A stretch of 64,000 nt of DNA from the NCBI RefSeq assembly GCF_008035925.1, contig NZ_CP036264.1, positions 7,721,641 through 7,785,640 on the forward strand, written 5' to 3'. Origin of the DNA: Stieleria maiorica (GTDB lineage Bacteria; Planctomycetota; Planctomycetia; Pirellulales; Pirellulaceae). The notes below the pieces were generated by a model. That model ran no database searches and was not told the origin of the DNA. It saw only the letters and a program-made list of their open reading frames with translations. Positions 35,639-45,100 of this stretch are shown here, piece by piece. Each line of letters opens with the position of its first letter. Positions within the stretch are counted from its first letter, which is position 1. A program made the translations under genes and the position numbers.

Positions 35639-36604
35639 ATGCCGCGTCCCACGCCACTAATCAACCACCGTGCGGGCAGAGCGGACGGAGAATCGGGGCG
35701 TGACGCTCGTTCGGCCGGCGTCCCCTTTCATTCCCATCACGCCGCCGCGTGCATTTTGTGCGGAAACGTCTTGACGGTCGGTGAGCAGGCGGTGGGAAAA
35801 GTCTGTGGCCGAGGTGAGTGCAAGACCCGCCACGTTCGCGAACAGGCCCAAGCCGAACTTCGCCGTCAATCCGCACTCCAAGAGCGGGCCGCCGCGGCCG
35901 AACAAGCACTCGTCGATTCCCAGGCGATTCCCGCGGCCAATGACCGGGCCCACAGCGTGATTCCGGCCAATCGCCGTCGCTTGACCGAGTTGCCCAAGCG
36001 GCGTGTCCGTGAATTTGTGGACCGTCTGATGGGTGTCCTCAGTCAGGCCGCCGCGGTCCGGTTCGGGAACGCGTCGTTGGACAGCGAACCGGACCTCTAC
36101 GACGAGCCGTGCGGATTGACCGAAACTCAACTCGCAGTGCTTGGCAATGGCTGTGCCGTTTGCCGCGGCCACTGCTGTCCCCAAGGCAGCGGGCATGCGT
36201 TCATCAATGTCGAAACGATCGTCCGGTACATGGAACAGCATCCGGACCAACGGCCGCGCGATGTGTTGTCCGCCTATGTCAGTCGTATCGGCCACCGAAC
36301 GTATGAGGATTCCTGCGTCTACCATGCAGCGTCCGGCTGTACGTTGCCGCGTGAAATGCGATCCAAAGTGTGCAACGGCTATCTGTGCAAAGGCCTGACG
36401 CAGATTTTGAATCAGATCGATGAAACCCCCTCGCCCCAGGTCTTTGTCATTTCCGTCAGCGACTATGAACCGAACGAAGCGAACGACCAAACCCATCCCA
36501 CGACGCGGGCGGCGCTGATCGACGCGCACGGCGTCACTTCCCATTCCTTGCCGCCCGCGACCGGCGGCGAAGCCGATGCCGTAGGCGACACCCCCAAACG
36601 ATAG
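35639..36604 (+). CDS. Cysteine-cluster protein (YkgJ-like metal-binding)
   Basis: A 321-residue protein. An N-terminal Cys pair set (CILCGN ... CGRGEC; C38, C41, C56, C61) may form a zinc ribbon, and a coiled coil follows (about residues 66-95). The C-terminal half has GCAVCRGHCC (C172, C175, C179, C180), then CVYHAASGCTLP and CNGYLC (C226, C234, C245, C250). The CxxCxxxCC...CxxxxxxxC...CxxxxC spacing resembles the zinc- or iron-chelating YkgJ family. The tail (about 280-321) looks disordered. It starts a plus-strand pair with the next gene (13 bp apart), between two paralogous TPR-methyltransferases, so it may be their partner or substrate; this is inference. Confidence 0.65.
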   Translation: MPRPTPLINHRAGRADGESGRDARSAGVPFHSHHAAACILCGNVLTVGEQAVGKVCGRGECKTRHVREQAQAELRRQSALQERAAAAEQALVDSQAIPAANDRAHSVIPANRRRLTELPKRRVREFVDRLMGVLSQAAAVRFGNASLDSEPDLYDEPCGLTETQLAVLGNGCAVCRGHCCPQGSGHAFINVETIVRYMEQHPDQRPRDVLSAYVSRIGHRTYEDSCVYHAASGCTLPREMRSKVCNGYLCKGLTQILNQIDETPSPQVFVISVSDYEPNEANDQTHPTTRAALIDAHGVTSHSLPPATGGEADAVGDTPKR

Positions 36605-36617
36605 GAGCCAGATACGC

Positions 36618-37223
36618 GTGCCGATTTGCACCAAAACGTGTTTTCAACAGGGCGGGCGGGAATTGATCGAACTGCTCACGCACTGTGTGTTGTCCTTCAA
36701 CACCGACGTCCTGTTCCTTTACCTGACGCGTGAATATCAGTTCCGCCCGCAAGCGGTCAGCGCGGTGGCGCTGTACGACGTGTTTTGTGCCCCGCAAGCG
36801 CCGGCGCGGATCAGCGACACCTCGTTGATCCCTCCCGGCGATCTGAGGCTGGACCAGACGATCGCCGAACTGCGTCGGGCGTTGCAGATTGCGACCGGCG
36901 ACCACAACGCGTCGGATCAAGCCACGACCGAACACGGCGTGGACGACGCCTGTCCCGATCGTGATCACGTGATGCCCCTTGCCCCGGCGATCCCGCTGCC
37001 GCCGCACTTCTTGTTCGATCCGATCGCGGCTCGCTTGTCGGCGGAGAACCCCAAGCTTTCGGCGTTGGAAAGCTATTACGATCCCAAGCTGACGCCCCAT
37101 GAGAACTTGCCCGGAGGGAAGTTGTCCGTCGGCGGCCGCGCCTTCGTCGATCACGTTTGGACCCCGAGAATCCGTCCATACCTGGTTGCGTCCGGGTTTT
37201 GGAGATTGGCAACGGTCGGCTAG
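36618..37223 (+). CDS. Hypothetical protein
   Basis: A 201-residue protein from a GTG at 36618, preceded by AGGAG at about 36603-36607 with good spacing. It starts MPICTKTCFQQGGRELIELL and has a central low-complexity acidic part (DHNASDQATTEHGVDDACPDRD). I do not recognise a family. It follows the YkgJ-like gene by 13 bp and precedes a TPR-methyltransferase gene by 77 bp, suggesting a three-gene operon. Confidence 0.6.
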   Translation: MPICTKTCFQQGGRELIELLTHCVLSFNTDVLFLYLTREYQFRPQAVSAVALYDVFCAPQAPARISDTSLIPPGDLRLDQTIAELRRALQIATGDHNASDQATTEHGVDDACPDRDHVMPLAPAIPLPPHFLFDPIAARLSAENPKLSALESYYDPKLTPHENLPGGKLSVGGRAFVDHVWTPRIRPYLVASGFWRLATVG

Positions 37224-37300
37224 TGCCCAATACCTATGCTCGTGCCATACGATCCCGACGCCCTGGTACGCCCTCCACGCTCCCCTGAAATCACTCCGTC

Positions 37301-38623
37301 ATGGCAACCTCTCCGCAATCCCCTCCCGTATCCGACGTCGTCTCGTTAGCCGTCTCACTGCATCAAGGCGGTCATTTCAGTGAAGCGGAGGAGCTGTATC
37401 AGCGCGCGTTAGAACGAGACCCCAATCACATCGACGCACTGCACTTCCTAGGCGTCCTGCGGCATCAGCAAGGTGATTCCGAAGAAGCGGTGCGGTTGAT
37501 CCGCAGGGCGCTTCTCGGAAACCCGGCGTATCACGGCGCTCGCAATAATCTGGGAAACGTGTTGAAGGAGTCCGAGCGTTTTGATGAGGCCGAGGCCGAG
37601 TACCGACGCGTGATTCAAGCGGCTCCCGGTCATGCCGATGCGCACAACAATCTGGGCGCCGTGCTGCGGGCACTCAAGCGGACCGACGAGGCGATCGAAT
37701 CATTTCGGCGGGCGATCGAGGCCCAGCCCCGTCACGCCGACGCCCACCTGAATCTAGGCAACGCGCTCAAGGCATCGGGCCAGCGGGAGGAATCGCTGAC
37801 CGCGTTTCGAACCGCCGTCGAAATCAATCCACGCCACTCGACCGCACACCTCAGCTTGGGTCGCGCACTGTATGTGTATGGCAGAGCCGATGAGGCGGTT
37901 GTCGTGTATCGAAGTTGGCTGAAAATCGATCCGGACAACCCGATCGCCAAACACATGCTGGCCGCTTGCGAAGGCAACGAGGTGCCGGATCGATGTTCCG
38001 AAGATTACGTCCGACAATCGTTCGATGCGTTTGCCGCCAGCTTTGATGAAGTCCTGGAACGGTTGGACTATCGCGCGCCCGCCCTGATCGCCGACGCACT
38101 TTCAGATCTGATCCCCCATCCCCCGGGCAACCTGCACGTGCTCGATGCCGGTTGTGGGACAGGACTGTGCGGCGAAGATCTGCGGCCCTATGCCGAGCGA
38201 TTGGTCGGAATCGATTTGTCGCCCAAAATGATGGTCAAAGCTCGGTCGCGGAACGTCTACGATCAACTGGTCGAGACCGAATTGGTGGCGTACATGTCTG
38301 GCCGCCCGGATACGTTTGACCTGATCGTTTCCGCCGACACCCTGATCTACTTCGGCGACCTTGAACATGCCATCGCGACCGCGGCCGAGGCGCTACGGCC
38401 TGGGGGGGCATTGGTATTCACGGTCGAATGTCTGGAACAGTCCGAATCCGCGCCACGCTATCAATTGAATCCGCACGGCCGCTACAGCCATCGCCAGGAT
38501 TACTTGTGCGATTGCATCGCCGCCGCATCGCTTCGCCTTCATGAAATCCGATCGGTCGTGCTGCGTCGCGAGGTGAGACAACCCGTCGCCGGTTTGGTCG
38601 TGACGGCGCTGAAGGAGAGTTGA
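37301..38623 (+). CDS. TPR-methyltransferase fusion protein (paralogue)
   Basis: A 440-residue paralogue of the protein encoded at 34049-35431. About six TPRs lie in residues 12-215 (ARNNLGNVLKESERFDEAEAEYRR is typical). The methyltransferase domain (235-440) shows VLDAGCGTGLCG (280-291), VGIDLSPKMM and FDLIVSADTLIYFGD. The shared joint region (DYVRQSFDAFAASFDE, LDYRAPAL) shows both came from one ancestor. The gene sits 77 bp after the unknown gene at 36618 and may be in its operon. The substrate is unknown. Confidence 0.85.
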   Translation: MATSPQSPPVSDVVSLAVSLHQGGHFSEAEELYQRALERDPNHIDALHFLGVLRHQQGDSEEAVRLIRRALLGNPAYHGARNNLGNVLKESERFDEAEAEYRRVIQAAPGHADAHNNLGAVLRALKRTDEAIESFRRAIEAQPRHADAHLNLGNALKASGQREESLTAFRTAVEINPRHSTAHLSLGRALYVYGRADEAVVVYRSWLKIDPDNPIAKHMLAACEGNEVPDRCSEDYVRQSFDAFAASFDEVLERLDYRAPALIADALSDLIPHPPGNLHVLDAGCGTGLCGEDLRPYAERLVGIDLSPKMMVKARSRNVYDQLVETELVAYMSGRPDTFDLIVSADTLIYFGDLEHAIATAAEALRPGGALVFTVECLEQSESAPRYQLNPHGRYSHRQDYLCDCIAAASLRLHEIRSVVLRREVRQPVAGLVVTALKES

Positions 38624-38767
38624 GTCCCTCATCGGATCAGCATCCAATATCGCGTTTGACGACGTTGGCCGTGTTGCCACCGCAGTCTGGTGCGGAAGTC
38701 GTGCGATACTGTACAATCCCGCGTCTACGGATTGTCCCGGATCAGGCGCATTGAGATTGGCTAAATT

Positions 38768-40813
38768 ATGAGTTCGTCCCAGACAAATCGAGGGATCGCC
38801 GTCACCACTCAGGCGGGGCCGGACAAGCTGCTGTTCCATCGCATGTCCGCGTTCGAACGACTGGGATGCCTCTTCGAATTTTCGCTGGACCTGTTGTCAG
38901 ACGACCACAACATCGTCCTTGAAGACCTGCTCGGTACACCGGCTTGTGTGTCGGTGCTGCTGCCCAACGGTTCGACTCGCTACTTTCACGGTTTGGTCAA
39001 TCGGTTTTCGTGGGCGGGAAGCCACAGCCAGAAATCGGTTTATCGCGCCACGCTGGTGCCCTGGCTTTGGTTTTTGACCCGCACCTCGAATTGTCGAATC
39101 TTTCAGAACAAGACGGTTCCCGAGATCATCGAAACCGTGTTCCGGGACCACGGCTTTACCGACTACGTCCTGCGCTTTCGTGAAACCTACCGGCGATGGG
39201 ATTATTGCGTCCAGTATCGCGAGTCCGACTTCGATTTCGTCAGTCGCCTGATGGAGCAAGAGGGGATCTATTACTTCTTCTCGCACGAAGACTCCAAACA
39301 TGAGATGGTGCTGGCCGATGACGCGTCTGCCCATTCGGCGGCAAGCGGTTATGCAACCGTCCCGTTTTTTCCGCCCGACGAAGGCCGACTGCGCGAGATC
39401 GAGCATGTCTACCATTGGTCGGCTTCCAATGAGGTTCAAACGGGCGCCTATGTTTTGGACGACTACGATTTCGAGCGTCCCAATGCCGACCTGTTGGCCA
39501 CATCAAAAAGTCAACGCAAACACAACCTGTCGAAATTCGAGGTCTACGACTATCCCGGTGAATACACCAAGGGACAGGACGGAACCAATTATTCCCGTCG
39601 TCGTATCGAAGAACACGAGGCGAGGTTTGAACGCGTGCGGGGCAGCGCCAACGTGCTCGGGTTTCAAACCGGTTCCCTGTTCTCGCTCGACGGCCACTTT
39701 CGCTCCGATCAAAACGCGGAGTATCTGATCGTCGCGACGAATCTGGAATTGACCACCAGCGAATCCGAAACCGGACAGTCGGACTCGGAGAGCGAGAGCG
39801 AACTGTTGCCCGAATGCTCTTTCGAGGCCATCAAAAGTCGCCAGGTATTTCGGTCGCAGCGGCAAACGCCTTCGCCCAAGATCCGCGGTCCGCAGACGGC
39901 AGTCGTGGTTGGCAAGGCAGGCGAGGAGATCTTTACCGACAAGTATGGCCGCGTCAAAGTTCAATTCCATTGGGACCGCGAAGGCAAATCGGACGAGAAC
40001 AGTTCCTGTTGGGTTCGCGTCGCGCAGTCTTGGGCCGGCAAACGCTGGGGTAGCATCCACATCCCACGCGTCGGTCAGGAAGTGATTGTCGAATTCCTGG
40101 AAGGCGACCCCGACCGGCCGATCATCACCGGCCGGGTCTACAACGCCAACGAGATGCCGCCGTACAAGTTGCCGGACAACCGAACCCAAAGCGGGATCAA
40201 AACGCATAGTTCGTCCAAAGGCACCGACCAAAACTTCAACGAGCTACGGTTCGAAGACAAAAAGGGCGAAGAACAGGTCTACTTCCACGCCGAAAAGGAT
40301 TTCGAACGGATCGTCGAAAACAATGACACGTTGAAAGTCGGTTTCGAAAAGAAAGATTCCGGCGATCAATTGATCGAGATTTTTAACAATCAAAAGGTCG
40401 TGATCGGTGACGCCAAAGCCAAGGACGGAAGCCAGACCATCAAGATCCTGAAGAACTTCACCCAAACGGTCAGCAAAGGCAACGCAACGATCGCTATCGA
40501 AAAAGGGAAACGTTCGACGACCATCTACGACGACGATGCCCTGACGATCAAGACGGGAAACCGAACCACGGTGGTCAGCCAAGGTGATGACTCGGTCAGC
40601 ATCAAAGCCGGTGCGCACAAGACCGAAGCGGCCAAGTCGATCCTGCTGAAGGTCGGCGGAAGCAGCATCAAGATCGACCAACAGGGAATCACCATCAAGG
40701 CGATGAAGGTTTCCGTCCAAGCCCAGATCAAGGCCGAGGTCAAAGGCACCATGGTCGATGCTGCCGCCAGTGGGGTGCTGACGCTGAAAGGTGCGATGGC
40801 AAAAATCAACTGA
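38768..40813 (+). CDS. vgrG: VgrG / type VI secretion spike protein
   Basis: A 681-residue protein of the VgrG (TssI) family. The N-terminal gp27-like part includes LTRTSNCRIFQNKTVPEIIETVFRDHG and YRRWDYCVQYRESDFDFVSRLMEQEGIYYFF. It is followed by the gp5-like OB-fold (YGRVKVQFHWDREGK ... SCWVRVAQSWAGKRWGSIHIPRVGQEVIVEFLEGDPDRPIITG), about residues 395-465. The remaining ~200 residues form a beta-helical end rich in short repeats (TLKVGF, QTIKILKN, TTIYDDDALTIKTGNRTTV). No effector domain was seen at the C-terminus. In phage-like systems this forms the puncturing tip. No sheath, tube or TssB/C gene is nearby, so this is an orphan VgrG; the FHA protein gene downstream (78 bp) is its only visible partner. 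Confidence 0.92.
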   Translation: MSSSQTNRGIAVTTQAGPDKLLFHRMSAFERLGCLFEFSLDLLSDDHNIVLEDLLGTPACVSVLLPNGSTRYFHGLVNRFSWAGSHSQKSVYRATLVPWLWFLTRTSNCRIFQNKTVPEIIETVFRDHGFTDYVLRFRETYRRWDYCVQYRESDFDFVSRLMEQEGIYYFFSHEDSKHEMVLADDASAHSAASGYATVPFFPPDEGRLREIEHVYHWSASNEVQTGAYVLDDYDFERPNADLLATSKSQRKHNLSKFEVYDYPGEYTKGQDGTNYSRRRIEEHEARFERVRGSANVLGFQTGSLFSLDGHFRSDQNAEYLIVATNLELTTSESETGQSDSESESELLPECSFEAIKSRQVFRSQRQTPSPKIRGPQTAVVVGKAGEEIFTDKYGRVKVQFHWDREGKSDENSSCWVRVAQSWAGKRWGSIHIPRVGQEVIVEFLEGDPDRPIITGRVYNANEMPPYKLPDNRTQSGIKTHSSSKGTDQNFNELRFEDKKGEEQVYFHAEKDFERIVENNDTLKVGFEKKDSGDQLIEIFNNQKVVIGDAKAKDGSQTIKILKNFTQTVSKGNATIAIEKGKRSTTIYDDDALTIKTGNRTTVVSQGDDSVSIKAGAHKTEAAKSILLKVGGSSIKIDQQGITIKAMKVSVQAQIKAEVKGTMVDAAASGVLTLKGAMAKIN

Positions 40814-40891
40814 TGCGTCCTGCAACACCCACGTCGCCGCCGGCAGCGGCCCCCTCATCGAGCCACATTCTTCCTTTTCGGGTCTCCATTC

Positions 40892-41800
40892 ATGAGAGTC
40901 ATTCTTCAGGTCACCGCAGGACCCGCACTGGGTCGGCAAATCCCGCTGCAATCGGGCGAACGGGCGCGGTTCGGAAGCAGTGATGTTGCCGATGTCTGTT
41001 TCCCAGACGATGCGGAGATGGCCGAAGTGCATTTCGAATTGGAATGCCAGTCCGATCAGTGCCTGGTGCGGGACATGACCGGGGCCTCGGCAACCTTCGT
41101 CAACGAAACGCCCATCGATGAAGCCGTGATCGTCGACGGCGATAAAATCGTCGCCGGACAAACCCAATTGCGAACGGTCATCCAAGGGCGTCCCGGTCAG
41201 GCCGACGATATTGATGCCCCTCAAGAAACCGAGCAACCCGACCAGCCGAAACTCTCCGCCGTCGAACTCTGTCAATTGACCGACCTGGAAGAGGAGTCGT
41301 TGCAGCTGTTTCGCCCCAGCCATTCGCCGGAAGAATTCATTCGCGTCCTGGCCGAAAACAAGCTCTTCGCCGACGCGATCCGGATCGCCACGCTGTATCT
41401 GCCCAAACGAAAAACCGTCTACTGGGCCTATCGGGTCGTCGCGGAAGTGTTCCCCCGCGAACTGGGCCGAGAGGAACGCGACGCACTGGAATTGGTGATG
41501 GCCTGGTTAAAGGAACCGAGTGAAGTGAATCGCCGGGCGGCCATGGCGGTCGCTGAAAAGTTGGAATATGCCAACGCGGCCAGCTGTGTCGCCGCCGCCG
41601 CGTCCTGGAGTGAAGGCAGCATGGCGCCGGCCGAATTCGACGAGGTCCCCGCGGACCCGCGATTGACCGCACAAATGGCCGCCGGCGCGATGATGATGAC
41701 CGCGACCACCGGCGACACGATGTCGATCGATCATCGCTACCAGAAAATTCTGGACATCGGCAACGAGTTCCTCGCTGGCAAGGCCGACCTGCCGCAGTAG
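40892..41800 (+). CDS. FHA-domain protein (T6SS-associated type)
   Basis: A 302-residue protein. Residues 1-95 form an FHA-like domain (RVILQVTAGPALGRQIPLQSGERARFGSS, then AEVHFELE and SATFVNETPIDEAVIVDGD), which binds phosphothreonine peptides. The rest is a helical domain (about residues 125-300) of unknown fold, perhaps of the DUF6931 type found next to VgrG genes; I rely on memory for that name. FHA-kinase pairs control type VI secretion in Pseudomonas, and a large Ser/Thr kinase gene lies just downstream on the other strand, but no direct link is shown. The gene follows vgrG by 78 bp. Confidence 0.72.
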   Translation: MRVILQVTAGPALGRQIPLQSGERARFGSSDVADVCFPDDAEMAEVHFELECQSDQCLVRDMTGASATFVNETPIDEAVIVDGDKIVAGQTQLRTVIQGRPGQADDIDAPQETEQPDQPKLSAVELCQLTDLEEESLQLFRPSHSPEEFIRVLAENKLFADAIRIATLYLPKRKTVYWAYRVVAEVFPRELGREERDALELVMAWLKEPSEVNRRAAMAVAEKLEYANAASCVAAAASWSEGSMAPAEFDEVPADPRLTAQMAAGAMMMTATTGDTMSIDHRYQKILDIGNEFLAGKADLPQ

Positions 41801-41815
41801 TTGGGGTGTGGAAAT

Positions 41816-42115
41816 GGCAGAGAGAGACGGGCAAAACGATGGGGGCAAAACGATGGGGGCAAAACAATGGGGGCAAAACAATGGGGAGGCAGAATGATGG
41901 GAAGGCAGAATGATGGGAAGGCAGAATGATGGGAAGGCAGAATGATGGGAAGGCAGAATGATGGGAAGGCAGAATGATGGGAAGGCAGAATGGTGGGGCA
42001 TTGCCGACAATTCACACATTACCCGCCCTGACTAATATTGTTTTGCCCCCATCGTTTTGCCCCATCCTCTCCCATCCTCAACTGTCTTCATCATTCTGCC
42101 CCGTATCATTCTGCC
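41816..42115. repeat. Composite tandem/inverted repeat element in convergent gap
   Basis: Related to the element at 8850-9106. It holds a ~15-bp unit gggggcaaaacgatg (about four copies, 41829-41885), then a 16-bp unit gaaggcagaatgatgg (about seven or eight copies, 41885-42000), and inverted versions of both motifs at 42035-42115. It fills the gap between the 3' ends of the FHA gene and the kinase-WD40 gene. Confidence 0.88.
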
Positions 42116-42125
42116 AACCTTCCCT

Positions 42126-45100
42126 TCATCCACCGACCACCGCCACTCGATCCACCATCGCCCCCTGTTGCCCTGCCTCTTCACGGTGGTCCGGTTCCAC
42201 TTCGATCGTGATCGTCCCGCTAACGGATTCACTTTCCTGCCAGGAGTCCGCAGCATTCTTTGATCGATACCGGAATCCTGAAACACCGACTCGGACCGTT
42301 CTCGAAATCACCGACATCTCCTCCAGTGATGCTTGGTCCTCCGACTCGCTACCGTCGGCGATATTCGCTGCCTCTTCGGCCGCTGACGTTTCGACGCGAT
42401 AGGCCAATGTAGCGATCAACGCTTGCACCTCTCGGGCATCGACCCCTTCGCCGAATCGAACCCGCAAACGATTCGACGCGCCGTCATCGGAAAGGAGTTC
42501 TCCGATCTTTTTCAGTTCCGCGTGGTGATGGGCGCGGTGGTAGCACATCGTCTGCCCTTGCTGGTTTCGGAGAACGATCGTTGCGCCCAGCAAGTCACGA
42601 CGCGGTCGAATTGCCAACTTTTCTCCTTCGATCGATTCACCTTCGATGCTGACGGTCAATTCCGCGCCGTCGAATCGGGCCAGTCGGCTGGGATCGCTCA
42701 GCAGCGCCGACGCCCCGATATTTTTGAAGGGCACATTGCGTCGCACGGAGAATTGGTCGTTGGAAAATGCAAACGTGATAGGAGACAGCGGGGCACCTTC
42801 CCAGATCGTCGTTTGGCCGTTCATGCCCGAGGACAGCAGGTTTTGACCGTCGGGCGAGATCGAAATGGACGTCACATCACTTTCCGCATTGACTTCGCTT
42901 TCGGCGTCCAACCGGAACAGTTTTTTATTCAGCGTAAACAGTTCTTTGATCAGTCCATTCGAAGTGGTTTCGGGCGCGCCCATCGCCTCGTCTTCCGCCG
43001 GATCCTGGGCGGCGATCGCGTCCAAGATCCGGCTGGTGTCCCAGATTCCGATCCCTTTGCCCTGGCCGGTCACCAAACGTCGACGATCATAAGACAGTGC
43101 CAATGCGGTCGTTCCGCTGGCATCTTCTTCGTCCATTCGCGCGAGCAGTTTGCCTTGCAAGTCCCAGAACGCGACCGCGCGGTCACCGTCACAGGTCACG
43201 ATCCAACTGCCATCGTCGGCAAAGACGGCCGTCGTCACCTTGCCCGGTTGCCACGTTTCCATGATGCGTTCAAGTGTGCCGTCATCACCGAATCGCCACA
43301 CGCTCGCGCCGGTGTCGGTGCCGATCAGCACCAGGTTTCCATCGGGGGAAAACATCGCAAAACTCAATTCACGACGTTCTTGGTTGGGAATCGCCAACGG
43401 AACCGACTCCCACGTCGTCGCGTTGAATTGCCACAGTTTCCAGGTGCCGTTGCGATCCGCGGTGATCATACGATTCGGATCGGTCGGGTCGAAGACCGTG
43501 GACACGATCGGCCCGTCGTGACGTCCGGCCAAATGCACCGACGCGAGACTGGTCTCGCTCCAATGCGTGCCATCGAATTCCCAAACACGGACGTTTCCTT
43601 CGCTATCGCCGACGACCAGACGATCACTTTGACCGCTCGCGATGTCATAGGAAAAGTCGACCGCGGCGATGCTGGACGCCGGGCGGAAACTCCGTTTCAG
43701 CGTCGTAAAGCTCAGGCGGCGGTCGTCGTCGGCGGCCAGCAATCGAGCTCCTTTGCCGCCGACCACCAACAGTTGACGCTCGCGCGCTTCATCGCCGACC
43801 ACCATCGCGGTCGAGACGTCACCGAGTTTCGAAGAATTCATTTCGGCGAAATCGGATCCCGCGTCGTTCCAGGTCCAATAGCCCACGCGGTAACGCGATG
43901 CGCTTGTCGATTCACCCGCCGAAGACGTCTGCGCCGGAAAGAACAGACTTAGCACCGCCTGGTCGGAGCCGGGCACAAAACGCGCCGATCGGATCGTCGG
44001 CCGGTTGTCGGTCCAGTCGCGCCGTCCCGCCGGATCGGTCAATGCGAATTCGGCTTCCGATTGAAAGGCGTCACCTTCCAGACGATACAACTGGGCAACG
44101 GGAAACTCCGTGCCTTCAAGCGGGGCGTGGCCGACCAGCAATCGATCGCCACCGGTCGAGATGTCCAGCGCCGTCACCGGTCCCTGCCACGGCAGTTTCG
44201 TTTCCTGCGTTCCGTCGTTTGCGTTCCATTTGACCACTTCACCGTCCACGCCGGCGGTGATCAAGGACTGACCCGGTGGCAAAAATGCCGCACAACTGAC
44301 CGCCGATCGGTGCGCCCGAAATCGAGTCAATTGGCGTGGGGCCGACGATTCATCATCGACCTGATACACGAAACAATGACCGGAGGAATCACCGATCATG
44401 AATCGCTGACCGTCGGGAGCAAAGCTGATCGTGGTCACGTCGGGGATTCTCCGCCGCAAGCGGTCCAGTTCGTCGATCCCTTCGCTGCCCGAGCGTAGCG
44501 CCACCGCCGAGACACTCGCGCTGCGACGCTTGGATGCCGCGGCGGCCTGCTGGGTCAACTGCGTTTGGGCATAGTCCGCCAACAAAGCGGTTTTCACGAC
44601 GTCGCCGTTCTGATCGATCCGCCAAAACCAGGCCGGAGTCATGTGTTCGTCGCTGCCGGTGACCACCAGCGTGGTCGGGGAATCTGGACGCCAGGCGACA
44701 TCGGCGGCACCGCGGTATCCGGTCCCGTCAAGTTTCAGCGTGTGGGTGCCGCGGTTGGTGTCCCATAGCCGTGTGGTGTTGTCGCCGGCGGATGTCAACA
44801 ACCGTTCGCCGTTACGATCCATCACGCCGGTGGCGGCCAACATGGCGTGGCCGTGGACCAGCATCTCGCCCGTCGCCCGCCCCGGATTTTGCAGATCCCA
44901 CACTTCGACGGTCCCGTTGGCATACACCGTGGCGATCCATCGTCCATCGCGTGAGTAAACTGATTTGAGCGCGCTGGACAATCCGCGTTCACTCGGTTGT
45001 CGACTCAACCGCACCTCCGGATCGGGCACCAAATCGCGGGGCATGGAATAATCTTGCCAGGCCCACAGCTTCAGTCCGTCATCGGCCCCCGACAACACGA

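Noticed and set aside
41829..42000. CRISPR array
   Set aside because: These are tandem 15-16 bp units with no unique spacers between them.
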